Assembly (NCBI GenBank): GCA_947494325.1
Contig: CANLUS010000005.1
Coordinates: 1 to 64,000 of the forward strand
DNA from: an uncultured Flavobacteriaceae bacterium
GTDB taxonomy: Bacteria; Bacteroidota; Bacteroidia; Flavobacteriales; Flavobacteriaceae
Reading direction: 5' to 3'
Length of the DNA: 64,000 nucleotides
Shown: one piece after another, positions 16,268-26,111 of the stretch
How the letters are laid out: every line of letters begins with the position of its first letter
How positions within the stretch are numbered: position 1 is the stretch's first letter
The notes under the pieces: model-generated
The model's database searches: none
What the model was told of the DNA's origin: nothing
What the model saw: the letters and a program-made list of their open reading frames with translations, nothing else
Program-made: the position numbers and the translations under genes

Positions 16268-19111
16268 TTAATGCGCTTGCAACCAGTTTTGACCAATATC
16301 CATTTCGACGTCTAACGGGACTGCTAGTGAATAAGCATTTTCCATTTCTTCCTTAATAATTGGCTTTATGATTTCTAGCTCCTCTTTATGAGCATCAAAA
16401 ACCAATTCATCATGTACTTGCAATAACATTTTTGATTTAAAGTTTTCTTTTTCGAATCTATTATGAATATTGATCATCGCAAGTTTAATAATGTCAGCAG
16501 CGCTTCCCTGAATAGGGGCATTAACAGCATTTCTCTCGGCGGCACCTCTTACTACAGCATTTCTTGAGTTGATATCTTTTAAATAACGTCGACGCCCAAG
16601 TACAGTTTCTACATAGCCATGATCTCTAGCGAAATCTACTTGTTCTGCCATATAATTTCTCAATTTTGGATAGGTCTGATAATAGGTGTCTATTAGATCT
16701 TTCGCCTCACTCCGTGAAAGCGAGGTTTGATTACTTAAACCAAAAGCTGATACCCCATAGATAATTCCGAAATTGACAGTTTTAGCATTACCACGTTGCT
16801 CACGAGTTACCTCATTTAAAGGAACGTTAAAAACTTTAGCAGCAGTAGAAGCATGAATATCTTCATTATTTTTAAAAGCTTCAATCATGGTTGATTCTTC
16901 ACTTAAGGCGGCAATAATTCTCAACTCAATTTGAGAGTAATCGGCAGCGAGCAACACATGATTTTCATCTTTCGGTATAAATGCTTTACGCACTTGTTTC
17001 CCACGTTCAGTACGAATTGGTATATTCTGTAAATTAGGATTGTTAGAACTTAGACGTCCCGTAGCAGCAACTGCTTGCGCATACACAGTATGTATTCGTT
17101 GAGTTTTCGGATTTACTTCATTTGGCAGCGCATCTACGTACGTGCTTTTTAGTTTTTTGTATTGACGATATTCTTGAATATCACGTATTATTTGATGGTC
17201 TTTTGCTAGATATGATAATACATCTTCTGCTGTTGAATATTGACCAGTTTTCGTTTTTTTAGGTTTGTCTACTAGTTTTAATTTGTCAAAGAGAATCGGC
17301 CCTAATTGTTTAGGAGAAGCTAAGTTAAATTCTTCACCAGCTTGTTCATAAATCCCTTTTTCTAAGCGCTCAATATCTTTGGCTAATTCAACTGATAGCT
17401 CTTGCAAAAATGATGTATCTACATTAATTCCTTCTATCTCCATAGCGGTAAGTACTTTTACCAAAGGCAGCTCCACGTCATTAAAAAGATTCGTTACATT
17501 ACCACTCTCCAGTTCTTTCTCAAAATGTTCTTTTAATTGCAGGGTAATATCGGCATCTTCAACAGCATATTCACTTTGCTTAGCTGCCTCAACATCACGC
17601 ATCGATAATTGATTCTTTCCTTTTTTGCCTATTAGTTCTGTAATTGAAACAGGTTGATAGCCTAAATAAGTTTCTGCCAGCACATCCATATTATGGCGCA
17701 TATCTGGATTGATCAAATAATGTGCAATCATGGTGTCAAAATAAGGTCCTTTAACAGGAATATCATAATTTGACAATATCTTAACATCGTATTTTAAATT
17801 ATGCCCAATTTTTTCAATTTCTTCATTTTCAAAAAAAGGTAAAAATTCTTCAACAATTTTCTGTGTTTCTTTTTGATCTTTTGGGAAGGTGACATAATAA
17901 CCTTTCTCTTTTTCCCACGAAAATGCAATTCCGATTAATTCTACTTCCAATGCTTTTAATCCAGTAGTTTCGGTATCAAAACATACAGACTTTTGTTGCA
18001 ATAACTTTTTGAGCAATAATTTTCGAGCGAGCGGTGTATTTATGAATTGATAAAAATGATTGGTATTGGCAATCGTTTTAAATCCAGATACCTCAGATGT
18101 GCTGTCATTTTGAGCTGTTCCAGCACCTGGTGTTGCGAACAGGTCAAATTGCCCATCATTAGGTTGAGCTTGTTTCTTTTTAACCACTGCCTGTGTTGCT
18201 GTTTTTTCAGAGGTAGTAGTGGCAATTTCAGTCGAAAATGTCTTCATGAAATTATCAATGAGTCGTCTAAATTCTAACTCTTCAAAAATAGTTTTCACCT
18301 TATCAATATCAGGTTGATCAAGTTCAAAATCCTTTTCATGAAAGTCAACAGGAACGTCTAACATTATAGTAGCTAATTCCTTTGAAAGTAATCCTAATTC
18401 TTTCGCACCTTCAACCTTCTCTTTCATTTTACCTTTCAGCTCATGTGTGTTGGCCAAAAGCCCTTCCATACTTCCATATGCGGCTAAAAATTTCTTAGCT
18501 GTTTTTTCACCTACTCCGGGCAAGCCTGGAATGTTGTCGGCAGAATCTCCCATCATGCCTAAAAAATCGATTACTTGTTCGGGCCTTTCTACTTCAAATT
18601 TCTTTTGTACTTCTGGTATTCCCCATGTTTCATAGCCTCCTCCGAATACGGGTTTGTACATAAAAATATTATCAGAAACTAACTGAGCAAAATCCTTATC
18701 AGGCGTTACCATAAAGGTTTTATAACCTTGTTTCTCTGCTTTTTTCGCCAAAGTTCCAATAACATCGTCGGCTTCATATCCCGCTTTCACCATAATTGGA
18801 ATATGCATGGCTCTTAGAATTTCTTCAATATAAGGAACTGCAATTTTTATTGCCTCAGGTGTTTCATCTCTATTCGCTTTATACTCAGCAAACATTTCTA
18901 CGCGATCTACACTTCCTCCTTTATCAAAACAAACGGCTAAATGATCGGGTCGTTCACGTTTAATAACATCTAATAGAGAGTTCATAAACCCCATAATTGC
19001 TGAGGTATCAAGACCTTTTGAATTGATTCTTGGATTTTTTATAAAGGCATAGTAACCTCTAAAAATAAGTGCATATGCGTCGACAAGAAAAAGTCGTTTT
19101 TGTTCAGCCAT
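16268..19111 (-). CDS. polA: DNA polymerase I
   Basis: PolA (947 aa) with all three domains. The 5'-3' exonuclease covers residues 1-290 (LFLVDAYALIFRGYYAF, DKDFAQLVSDNIF, GDSADNIPGLPGVGEKTA). The 3'-5' exonuclease is at about 345-540, with exo I FDTETTG, exo II HNLKYDVKIL and exo III YAVEDAD all intact, so proofreading should be active. The polymerase domain follows, with motif A LLAADYSQIELRIIAAL, motif B RGNAKTVNFGIIYG and motif C LQVHDELVFDA. A short low-complexity linker (AAVVKKKQ-like, Gln/Ala/Thr-rich) joins the first two domains. It diverges from the AraC-type regulator. Confidence 0.98.
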   Translation of the reverse strand: MAEQKRLFLVDAYALIFRGYYAFIKNPRINSKGLDTSAIMGFMNSLLDVIKRERPDHLAVCFDKGGSVDRVEMFAEYKANRDETPEAIKIAVPYIEEILRAMHIPIMVKAGYEADDVIGTLAKKAEKQGYKTFMVTPDKDFAQLVSDNIFMYKPVFGGGYETWGIPEVQKKFEVERPEQVIDFLGMMGDSADNIPGLPGVGEKTAKKFLAAYGSMEGLLANTHELKGKMKEKVEGAKELGLLSKELATIMLDVPVDFHEKDFELDQPDIDKVKTIFEELEFRRLIDNFMKTFSTEIATTTSEKTATQAVVKKKQAQPNDGQFDLFATPGAGTAQNDSTSEVSGFKTIANTNHFYQFINTPLARKLLLKKLLQQKSVCFDTETTGLKALEVELIGIAFSWEKEKGYYVTFPKDQKETQKIVEEFLPFFENEEIEKIGHNLKYDVKILSNYDIPVKGPYFDTMIAHYLINPDMRHNMDVLAETYLGYQPVSITELIGKKGKNQLSMRDVEAAKQSEYAVEDADITLQLKEHFEKELESGNVTNLFNDVELPLVKVLTAMEIEGINVDTSFLQELSVELAKDIERLEKGIYEQAGEEFNLASPKQLGPILFDKLKLVDKPKKTKTGQYSTAEDVLSYLAKDHQIIRDIQEYRQYKKLKSTYVDALPNEVNPKTQRIHTVYAQAVAATGRLSSNNPNLQNIPIRTERGKQVRKAFIPKDENHVLLAADYSQIELRIIAALSEESTMIEAFKNNEDIHASTAAKVFNVPLNEVTREQRGNAKTVNFGIIYGVSAFGLSNQTSLSRSEAKDLIDTYYQTYPKLRNYMAEQVDFARDHGYVETVLGRRRYLKDINSRNAVVRGAAERNAVNAPIQGSAADIIKLAMINIHNRFEKENFKSKMLLQVHDELVFDAHKEELEIIKPIIKEEMENAYSLAVPLDVEMDIGQNWLQAH

Positions 19112-19208
19112 TTGTTTTGTTTTGTTGAAGACTATAAAACTACAAAACTTATCTGTTGAATTGAAATTAATTGAAATTCAATTTGTAATTTTCAACTTTA
19201 CAAATTAC

Positions 19209-20336
19209 ATGGATTTAGTCATAGATTTCTTTTTAATCACAGGCATTGTAATAAGTGTCATTATTTTGTTGTTACTCATTAAATCAACAAAAAAGGAACT
19301 ACCACAAAAACTCCTAATCGTTTTCTTTACGATACTTTTGTGCTACATAGTTCATGCATATTCTGATGTTCACGATATTGAAATTCTTTGGATCGTTACT
19401 TTTGTTTTCAACGATGCACTAGAATTAGTTGTGGGGCCAATATTGCTGCTCTATGTAAAATCCTTATTTTTAGATACTAAAGACCTGGTCAAAAGAAATT
19501 GGGTTCATTTTATCCCTTTGGTAGGATACTTTTTTTTGATATCACTACCTATGCTTTTATCCATAGTTCAGAAATCGTTTGTATTTAATTATTTAAAATT
19601 ATTAAACGACAATAGCTTGTGGATGTTTACTTTTTTCATCGCCTTACTAATTGTTTATATGTTGTGGGCACTTAAACTTTTTCTTACCTATAGAAATATA
19701 GTCCCACTAAACTTCTCTACGATTCCAAAGTCTGATTTAAGCTGGGTAAGAAATATGCTAGTTGGATCTATTATAGTTGCTTCTGTGAGCTTACTAATGA
19801 ATGTAAGGGATATAATTACAGGTAATCAAGTAGATACCGATTGGATAATTTTGATTTTAGTTACCATATTTATTGCATATCTCGGATATTATGGGGTTAA
19901 ACAGACAAAAATGTTACTTCCAGATTTTCTAATCTTAGAATCGAACACTAAAAAAAATAAACTAAATAATACATCAGGATATTCATATGATGAAAATGAA
20001 CTTAAACAATTAAAAAAAATGCTTTTGTCTATTGTAAATGAACAAAAAGTCTATTTAGATGAAGATCTTACGTTAAATAAATTGGCACAGCAAATACCTA
20101 CAACAGATAAAAAATTGTCAACGCTTCTTAATCAATATATGAAAACTACCTTTTATGATTTTGTAAACAAGCACAGAGTCGAATCCGTAAAAGAAAAACT
20201 GAAGAGTAACGATTTTGCTCATTTAACAATATTGGGAATTGCATACGAGAGTGGCTTCAATTCTAAGACCAGTTTCAATCGAATTTTCAAAAAAGAGACG
20301 GGGTTATCCCCATCCGAATACAAAAAATCGCTTTAA
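19209..20336 (+). CDS. Membrane-anchored AraC-family transcriptional regulator
   Basis: About 375 residues from the ATG at 19209. An upstream in-frame ATG at 19122 would add 29 residues with no resemblance to the family and would nearly abut the polA start, so the later start is preferred because it opens directly with the first membrane helix (MDLVIDFFLITGIVISVIIL). About seven transmembrane segments fill residues 1-235. The C-terminal 100 residues are a double helix-turn-helix AraC domain (LTLNKLAQQIPTTDKKLSTLL, then ILGIAYESGFNSKTSFNRIF). The design resembles other Bacteroidota 7TM-AraC sensors. The adjacent S41 peptidase may be its target; this is inference only. Confidence 0.85.
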   Translation: MDLVIDFFLITGIVISVIILLLLIKSTKKELPQKLLIVFFTILLCYIVHAYSDVHDIEILWIVTFVFNDALELVVGPILLLYVKSLFLDTKDLVKRNWVHFIPLVGYFFLISLPMLLSIVQKSFVFNYLKLLNDNSLWMFTFFIALLIVYMLWALKLFLTYRNIVPLNFSTIPKSDLSWVRNMLVGSIIVASVSLLMNVRDIITGNQVDTDWIILILVTIFIAYLGYYGVKQTKMLLPDFLILESNTKKNKLNNTSGYSYDENELKQLKKMLLSIVNEQKVYLDEDLTLNKLAQQIPTTDKKLSTLLNQYMKTTFYDFVNKHRVESVKEKLKSNDFAHLTILGIAYESGFNSKTSFNRIFKKETGLSPSEYKKSL

Positions 20337-20445
20337 TTCTTATAAAATTAGTACCATCGGAAGCAATGGTACGATTGGTACTCATGTTAGTGGTTGATTT
20401 GTGAGGTATTTAAAATTCAACAATCACTATTTAACAAATGATATC

Positions 20446-21888
20446 ATGAAGCAAATAAGCACGGTATTTTTATTCATTAGTATTTCAATAACAGCACAAA
20501 CGAATAGTCTCAAACCTTTTGAAGGTATTTGGCTTAGTGAAGGGTACGGCAGAGTCGTTGAAATAAAAAAGAACAAAGCACAACTTTACGACATATGTAA
20601 AGTGAATTGTACTAAAGCACAAATTTTACCTAAAGATATACTCCTGGATCAATTCAAGTTTTCGAAATTAAATGATTCACTTTTGGAAGTAAGTGGTGGA
20701 ATCACCAAACTTTATTTTAACAAGATTAATGACCTTCCTGAATTGTGCTCAAAGAAGGTTAAAGATAAGAAAGATCCTATTTATAATTTTGAGACTTTAT
20801 GGCATACTTTCAATGAGAACTATTGTTATTTTGAAGAGCGTAAAATCAACTGGTCGAACTTAAAAACGAAGTATAAGTCTCAAATAAAACCGAGCACAAC
20901 ACCATTTGAGTTATTTCTGGTTATGGATGCTATGATTGAAGAATTAAATGATGGGCATTCTAATATGTACGTTCCAGAAGAGTTAGAGAAAAAATACCGA
21001 AAGGATCAAGTAGCAAAACGTGAGATTAGAAAGACAAAAATATTAGATTCACTTGGGCAAGATTATAAATTACCACCTATCAATGTAGACAGCATTCGAT
21101 TAAAAGTAATAAGTAATTACGTAAAAGATGTCAAAACATACAATTATGGGGTCTTAAACTATGGTTTTATAAATGATGAAATTGCCATTGTACAAGTTAA
21201 TGGTATGGATCAATTTGCAAATTTTAATATTCCGAAAAATATTTCCAAGGCGAAAGCTATGGAACTCTATGAGAAGCATTCAGAAAAAAGTCAAAATTAT
21301 ACGCGAGACAATACAGATGGAACTTCCTATATCATGAATAAGGTATTATCAGAGATTAAAAATACCAAAGCTTGTATTATAGATGTTCGCTTCAATGGAG
21401 GTGGATTTGACGAGGTGCAATTAGAAATATTAAAACGATTCGCAACTCAGGATACCCTGGTTGTGACTAAAAAAGCACGAAATGGAAATGGTTTTACTAA
21501 AAAATCAAAAGCATATATCAGTCCATCTAGCGATGCATATAAGGGCGATGTATACTTTTTGACAAGTCATCAAACCGCAAGTGCCGCCGAAGATTTTATT
21601 TTGTGCGCAATGTCTGCTGTTCCAAATGCGATTAGAATTGGTTCAAATACCACGGGAATATTCTCAGATATTTTAGACAAAAAACTGCCAAATGGCTGGC
21701 AGTATGGACTATCTAATGAGATATACGAAAGTCCAGACGGAATGAGTTATGAAGCCATCGGAATTCCACCGCATCATCAGGTAACTTATCATAAAAAAGG
21801 CTATTGGTTTTATAAAGAATTTTATGATAACGTCTCTAAAAAAGATGAAGCAATAGATATTGCCATGAAATTAATTCAAAGTAAATAA
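20446..21888 (+). CDS. S41 family (C-terminal processing peptidase-like) serine peptidase
   Basis: Start taken at the ATG at 20446, because a Sec signal peptide (MKQISTVFLFISISITAQT) begins there; a GTG 45 bp earlier also opens the frame. The N-terminal third is a lipocalin-like/tricorn-core-like region of the kind seen in flavobacterial S41 proteins. The peptidase fold follows, with IDVRFNGGGFDE and the catalytic Ser in SHQTASAAEDFIL. It is exported and probably acts in the periplasm or on the surface. It lies 109 bp after the AraC-type regulator on the same strand; a 7-bp hairpin (20351-20372) without a T-run lies between them. Confidence 0.85.
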   Translation: MKQISTVFLFISISITAQTNSLKPFEGIWLSEGYGRVVEIKKNKAQLYDICKVNCTKAQILPKDILLDQFKFSKLNDSLLEVSGGITKLYFNKINDLPELCSKKVKDKKDPIYNFETLWHTFNENYCYFEERKINWSNLKTKYKSQIKPSTTPFELFLVMDAMIEELNDGHSNMYVPEELEKKYRKDQVAKREIRKTKILDSLGQDYKLPPINVDSIRLKVISNYVKDVKTYNYGVLNYGFINDEIAIVQVNGMDQFANFNIPKNISKAKAMELYEKHSEKSQNYTRDNTDGTSYIMNKVLSEIKNTKACIIDVRFNGGGFDEVQLEILKRFATQDTLVVTKKARNGNGFTKKSKAYISPSSDAYKGDVYFLTSHQTASAAEDFILCAMSAVPNAIRIGSNTTGIFSDILDKKLPNGWQYGLSNEIYESPDGMSYEAIGIPPHHQVTYHKKGYWFYKEFYDNVSKKDEAIDIAMKLIQSK

Positions 21889-21889
21889 A

Positions 21890-22888
21890 TTATTTCACGT
21901 AATAGTCAGACTGTACATTTTCATTCTTATCATTTTGATACGTCGTCATGCTAAAACCTTTGTGAATTGAGTATGAACCAGTCTCTCCATTTTTGTTGAC
22001 AGCAATATAGGCTACCTGAAAATTTTCGTGATTGCTATTGGGTTTATCCACGATTCTCTTAATAGCTTCTTCACAGGCTTCTTGCGGTGATTTACCTTGA
22101 CGCATGAGCTCTACGACTAGAAAACTTCCAACTGTTTTAACAACTTCTTCTCCCATTCCTGTAGCCACCGCAGCACCGACTTGATTATCAACAAACAATC
22201 CTGAGCCAATAATGGGAGAATCTCCCACACGTCCACTCATTTTATAAGCCAATCCACTGGTAGTACATGCGCCAGAAAGATCTCCATTTTCATCCATCGC
22301 TAACATACCAATGGTATCGTGATTTTCTATATTAATGATTGGTTTATACGCCGCTTTCACAAGCCATTCTTCCCATTCTTTTTTGGAGGCCTCAGTCAAT
22401 AAATTTTCACGTTTCATCCCGCTAGAAACAGCGAAATTTTCGGCACCTTCTCCTGCAAGCATAACGTGTGGAGTTTCTTCCATTACTTTACGCGCAACTG
22501 AAATCGCATGTGTAATATTTTCCATGGCTACCACGGCACCACAATCCCCTTTTGTATTCATTATACAAGCATCGAGAGTAACATTACCATCACGATCTGG
22601 ACGCCCGCCTTTACCAACGGATTGATTTTTTACATCGGCTTCTTCGATCATGCATCCCTGTTCAAGAGCATCAAGGAGGCTTCCGTTTGCTTCTAAAACT
22701 TCCCATGCCTTAGCGGTGGCATTAGGCACGTTCCATGTAGCAATGACCAAGGGTAATGATGCCTTAGGAGTGACTACAGTCTTTTCATTTTTAGAAGGTT
22801 CTTTTTCTGCACAATTAGTTAGTGTGGGTGTAACTGCAAGTCCTATTCCAGTTAAAGAGGCATTTTTAATAAAATTTCTGCGTTTCAT
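21890..22888 (-). CDS. N4-(beta-N-acetylglucosaminyl)-L-asparaginase (Ntn-hydrolase, asparaginase-2 family)
   Basis: 332 residues. The N-terminus combines a twin-arginine motif (KRRNFIKNAS) with a lipobox-like Cys (LTNC), suggesting Tat export as a lipoprotein. The self-cleavage and nucleophile site is the Thr of NHDTIGMLAM, followed by the substrate-binding GACTTSGLAYKMSGRVGDSP and GAAVATGMGEE. The enzyme releases N-linked glycans from asparagine and is common in Bacteroidota that break down glycoproteins. It converges with the S41 peptidase: the stops are 1 bp apart. Confidence 0.93.
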   Translation of the reverse strand: MKRRNFIKNASLTGIGLAVTPTLTNCAEKEPSKNEKTVVTPKASLPLVIATWNVPNATAKAWEVLEANGSLLDALEQGCMIEEADVKNQSVGKGGRPDRDGNVTLDACIMNTKGDCGAVVAMENITHAISVARKVMEETPHVMLAGEGAENFAVSSGMKRENLLTEASKKEWEEWLVKAAYKPIINIENHDTIGMLAMDENGDLSGACTTSGLAYKMSGRVGDSPIIGSGLFVDNQVGAAVATGMGEEVVKTVGSFLVVELMRQGKSPQEACEEAIKRIVDKPNSNHENFQVAYIAVNKNGETGSYSIHKGFSMTTYQNDKNENVQSDYYVK

Positions 22889-23057
22889 TTATTTATAATT
22901 TTTATTACTGAAAATAAGGAAATAAAAATTTCTTCATCGTCAGGAATTTGATCAAAAAAGGCTAATTAAAATCAAATATTTCTAATTAATCTTATTTAGG
23001 CTTATTTCATCTTTCTGTGTAATTTATCTACATTAGCAAGATACAAAAACAATAGAA

Positions 23058-23780
23058 ATGGTAGTTGAGATATGTGCTAATTCTTATCAGTCGGCATCGA
23101 ACGCGTTAAAGGCGGGAGCCGATAGAATAGAGCTATGTTCAGAATTAGCCGTAGGTGGAGTAACACCTTCACATGGATTGATTAGTAAAGTGATCGAAGA
23201 GATTGAGATAGATGTGAATGTATTAGTTCGACCAAGGAGTGGTGATTTTAACTTTTCGGATGAAGAGTTTGATATAATGAAACGAGATGTTGTTTTTTGT
23301 AAAAATAGTGGATGTACAGGAATCGTTTCAGGAATTTTAACAAAGAATAATGAGGTAGATCTTTTAAGAACTAAAGAATTAATTGATTTAGCGGCTCCAC
23401 TTTCCTTTACGTTTCATAGAGCATTTGATTGGGTGGAAAATCCAATGAAGGCAATTGAAGACCTAATAGATCTTGGGGTGGATCGGATTTTAACTTCTGG
23501 ACAAGCATCAAAGGCATCAGAAGGGTTACTCCTTCTTCGAAACCTTAAGGAAGTTGCTGCAGATCAGTTAATACTAATGCCAGGCGGAGGGATCAATGAA
23601 CAAAATATTTTAGAATTTAAAAAAGAAGGGTTTAAGGAAATACATTTCTCTGCGACTATAGAACACAAGACTATTGAAATCCCAAAGGTGACAATGAATA
23701 GTGACCGACTTTTTGATGAAACTATATTGACTATTTCAGACCTTAAAAAGATTGAACGTTTAATAGCCATAGTTAAATAA
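23058..23780 (+). CDS. cutC: CutC family protein (copper homeostasis-like)
   Basis: A 240-residue TIM-barrel protein with the family signatures GADRIELCSELAVGG, VLVRPRSGDF, FHRAFDW and LMPGGGINEQNI. Historically linked to copper homeostasis, but its biochemical role is unresolved. Cytoplasmic. It lies 170 bp after the divergent asparaginase start and 65 bp before the metallophosphoesterase. Confidence 0.95.
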   Translation: MVVEICANSYQSASNALKAGADRIELCSELAVGGVTPSHGLISKVIEEIEIDVNVLVRPRSGDFNFSDEEFDIMKRDVVFCKNSGCTGIVSGILTKNNEVDLLRTKELIDLAAPLSFTFHRAFDWVENPMKAIEDLIDLGVDRILTSGQASKASEGLLLLRNLKEVAADQLILMPGGGINEQNILEFKKEGFKEIHFSATIEHKTIEIPKVTMNSDRLFDETILTISDLKKIERLIAIVK

Positions 23781-23845
23781 GTGCTAAACTTTAGGGTATT
23801 GTTCTAGTTTAAAGTACTTTTATGTTTTTTTAAAATTCAGATCAC

Positions 23846-25090
23846 ATGCGTCGTTGGATAGTCTTCATTTCATTTTATATTTTGGTTGATTTTTATGCTT
23901 TTCAAGCTGTCAAAACACTATCTAAAAATAAAACAATTCATATTCTTTATTGGTTGATATCTGCTCTTGTTCTAGGTAACCTGATCTATCAGATTTACAT
24001 TAATATGAGTCGGGTAGGAGGCCTTACCCCATATACAAACCAAGCAATTGGTTATTTTTTAGTCTTTTTTGTACCGAAACTATTTATTTTATTTTTTGTT
24101 TTTGGCGAAGATATTATTCGAACACCACAAGCCATTTACAGTTTTTTTACTGAAGGAAAATCTGGTAGGGCTGGACATTTTCCATCAAGACGAAAGTTTG
24201 TTAGTCAATTGGCAATGATCGTCGCAGCAATCCCTTTTAGTTCACTTTTGTACGGTATGTATAAGGGGAAATACAATTTTAAAGTATTAAAATATGCACT
24301 TGAGTTTGATGATTTACCAGATGCCTTTGATGGGTATCAAATTACTCAGATTTCTGATGTTCATAGTGGTAGTTTTGATAATGCAGAGAAAATAGGTTAC
24401 GGTATTGATTTGATTAATGAGCAACAGTCGGATGTGATTTTGTTTACTGGTGATTTAGTAAATAATAGGGCTGATGAAATGGATCCGTGGATCGATATTT
24501 TTAAGAAATTGGAAGCTAAAGATGGTAAGTATTCTGTGCTGGGAAATCATGATTATGGAGACTATGTACAATGGGAAAGTAAGGATGCTAAGCGTCAGAA
24601 TATGGAAAAGTTGAAAGATGTTCATAAACAAATAGGTTTTGATTTATTGTTGAATAATCATAGGAAACTGACAAGAAATGGCGAAGAAATAGCCTTAATT
24701 GGTGTTGAAAATTGGGGTGCTGGTGGATTTAAAAAAGCTGGAGATCTGAAAGGTGCTTCTGAAGGAATTGATAAACAGAGTTTTAAAATTTTATTGAGTC
24801 ATGATCCTAGCCATTGGGAGACAGAAGTGAAAGGACATGAAGATCATTATCATTTAACATTGAGTGGACATACCCATGGTATGCAATTTGGAATTGAAAT
24901 ACCAGGATGGATAAAATGGAGTCCTGTAAAATGGCGCTATAAATATTGGGCAGGAATTTACGAAGAAGCAGGAAGGTTTATAAATGTGAATCGAGGCTTT
25001 GGATTTTTGGCGTATCCCGGGAGAGTAGGAATATGGCCTGAGATTTCTGTTATAACCTTGAAAAAGAGAGGGCAGGCTAATCATAGTTAA
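23846..25090 (+). CDS. Membrane-anchored calcineurin-like metallophosphoesterase
   Basis: 414 residues. Three to four membrane segments occupy residues 1-90 and another lies near 125-140. The catalytic domain follows, with all metal-binding motifs: QISDVHSG (D-x-H), FTGDLVNN (GD), VLGNHDYGDY (GNHD), LLSHDPSHW and LSGHTHGMQFG (GHTH). The layout matches the YkuE/YaeI class of membrane-linked phosphoesterases. The active site probably faces the periplasm; the substrate is not known. Confidence 0.92.
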   Translation: MRRWIVFISFYILVDFYAFQAVKTLSKNKTIHILYWLISALVLGNLIYQIYINMSRVGGLTPYTNQAIGYFLVFFVPKLFILFFVFGEDIIRTPQAIYSFFTEGKSGRAGHFPSRRKFVSQLAMIVAAIPFSSLLYGMYKGKYNFKVLKYALEFDDLPDAFDGYQITQISDVHSGSFDNAEKIGYGIDLINEQQSDVILFTGDLVNNRADEMDPWIDIFKKLEAKDGKYSVLGNHDYGDYVQWESKDAKRQNMEKLKDVHKQIGFDLLLNNHRKLTRNGEEIALIGVENWGAGGFKKAGDLKGASEGIDKQSFKILLSHDPSHWETEVKGHEDHYHLTLSGHTHGMQFGIEIPGWIKWSPVKWRYKYWAGIYEEAGRFINVNRGFGFLAYPGRVGIWPEISVITLKKRGQANHS

Positions 25091-25159
25091 ACAAAAACAC
25101 TATATTTGTAGAGTATCATTTATTGTGATAACCGATTACCAACACGTAAATTCATGCTT

Positions 25160-25456
25160 ATGGCGAAGTTTGGCGAATTAATTAGTTCTAATATTCCGAC
25201 CTTGATCGACTTTTATGCCGATTGGAATGAGAACAATTCGAGCCTACATTCTGTGTTAAGAGATGTAGCTGCTGCTTTAGGTGATAAGGCTAAAGTAATT
25301 AAGATAGATATTGACAAAAATGAAACCTTGGCTAGTGCTTTGCGTATCAAAGGAAACCCAACGTTTATTATCTACAAAAACGGCGAAATGAAGTGGCGCC
25401 AGTCTGGTGAGCAAGACGCGAATACCTTAATTAGTTTAGTTCAGCAATACGTTTAA
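25160..25456 (+). CDS. Thioredoxin-fold protein lacking the CxxC motif
   Basis: 98 residues from ATG 25160; a second ATG two codons upstream (25154) is equally possible. The thioredoxin fold is clear: TLIDFYADW, KVIKIDIDKNETLA, and the cis-proline segment IKGNPTFIIYKNGE. The active site that normally reads WCGPC reads WNENN, and there is no cysteine anywhere in the protein. It cannot do thiol-disulfide exchange and is probably a binding or adaptor protein. The 3' end overlaps the convergent deacetylase stop by 4 bp. Confidence 0.85.
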   Translation: MAKFGELISSNIPTLIDFYADWNENNSSLHSVLRDVAAALGDKAKVIKIDIDKNETLASALRIKGNPTFIIYKNGEMKWRQSGEQDANTLISLVQQYV

Positions 25457-26097
25457 ATTTCTATCTTCTTAAAGTTATACCCTTTTTTAGAAAAGTAATC
25501 AAGAGCCTTAGGTAGTGCATAGAGCATATTGACGGAGGCCTTTACACTATCGTGTAAAACAACAATGCTACCAGATTCTGCATGATCTACAATGTTTTGT
25601 AGTACCTCTTCTTTAGAAATTTCATTGTCCCAATCAATAGCTAAAACATCCCACATGATGATTTTATAGCCTAACTTTTGAAGTAGCTTGCCTTGAGAAG
25701 GTTTTAATTTTCCGTAAGGTGGCCTAAATAAATTTGAACTATCTTTAGATAAGCTTGTATTTAAAATATCTTGGGTTTTCTTAATGTCTTTGAGATACTC
25801 ATTATTACTAGTGCGCCAACCCTTTAAATGACTATATGTATGATTACCAACTGCGTGACCTTCCTTTAAAAGCTGTTGATATAATTCGGGGTTGTCGTCT
25901 ACGTTTTTACCAATACAGAAAAAAGTAGCTTTCGCATTGTATTCTGCCAAAATTGCCAAGACTTTATTGGTGATTATTGGTGTAGGCCCGTCATCAAAAG
26001 TGAGATAAATGACTTTATCGTTATTAGAAATATCCCAAACATACGATGGAAAAGTTTTCTTTGCCAACCATGGTGTTTTGGGAGTCAATAGTTTCAC
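25453..26097 (-). CDS. Polysaccharide deacetylase (NodB domain)
   Basis: 214 residues with a complete NodB active site: YLTFDDGPTP (catalytic base Asp and metal Asp), GNHTYSH (metal His pair) and LFRPPYGKLKP, plus a late VVLHDSVKAS His. The likely substrates are N-acetylated peptidoglycan or chitin-like sugars. There is no clear signal peptide in this frame. It lies 14 bp downstream of the DUF2723 gene on the same strand, so a shared transcript is likely. Confidence 0.92.
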   Translation of the reverse strand: MKLLTPKTPWLAKKTFPSYVWDISNNDKVIYLTFDDGPTPIITNKVLAILAEYNAKATFFCIGKNVDDNPELYQQLLKEGHAVGNHTYSHLKGWRTSNNEYLKDIKKTQDILNTSLSKDSSNLFRPPYGKLKPSQGKLLQKLGYKIIMWDVLAIDWDNEISKEEVLQNIVDHAESGSIVVLHDSVKASVNMLYALPKALDYFSKKGYNFKKIEI

Positions 26098-26111
26098 TTT
26101 ATCAAACTATT

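Noticed and set aside
20351-20372. Hairpin GTACCAT...ATGGTAC between the AraC-type regulator and the S41 peptidase
   Set aside because: A 7-bp stem with an 8-nt loop and no T-run. A regulator site is possible but cannot be supported from one copy.
25154-25456. Frameshift or pseudogene for the CxxC-less thioredoxin
   Set aside because: The frame is intact and other core motifs are conserved, so a substituted but functional protein is more likely.
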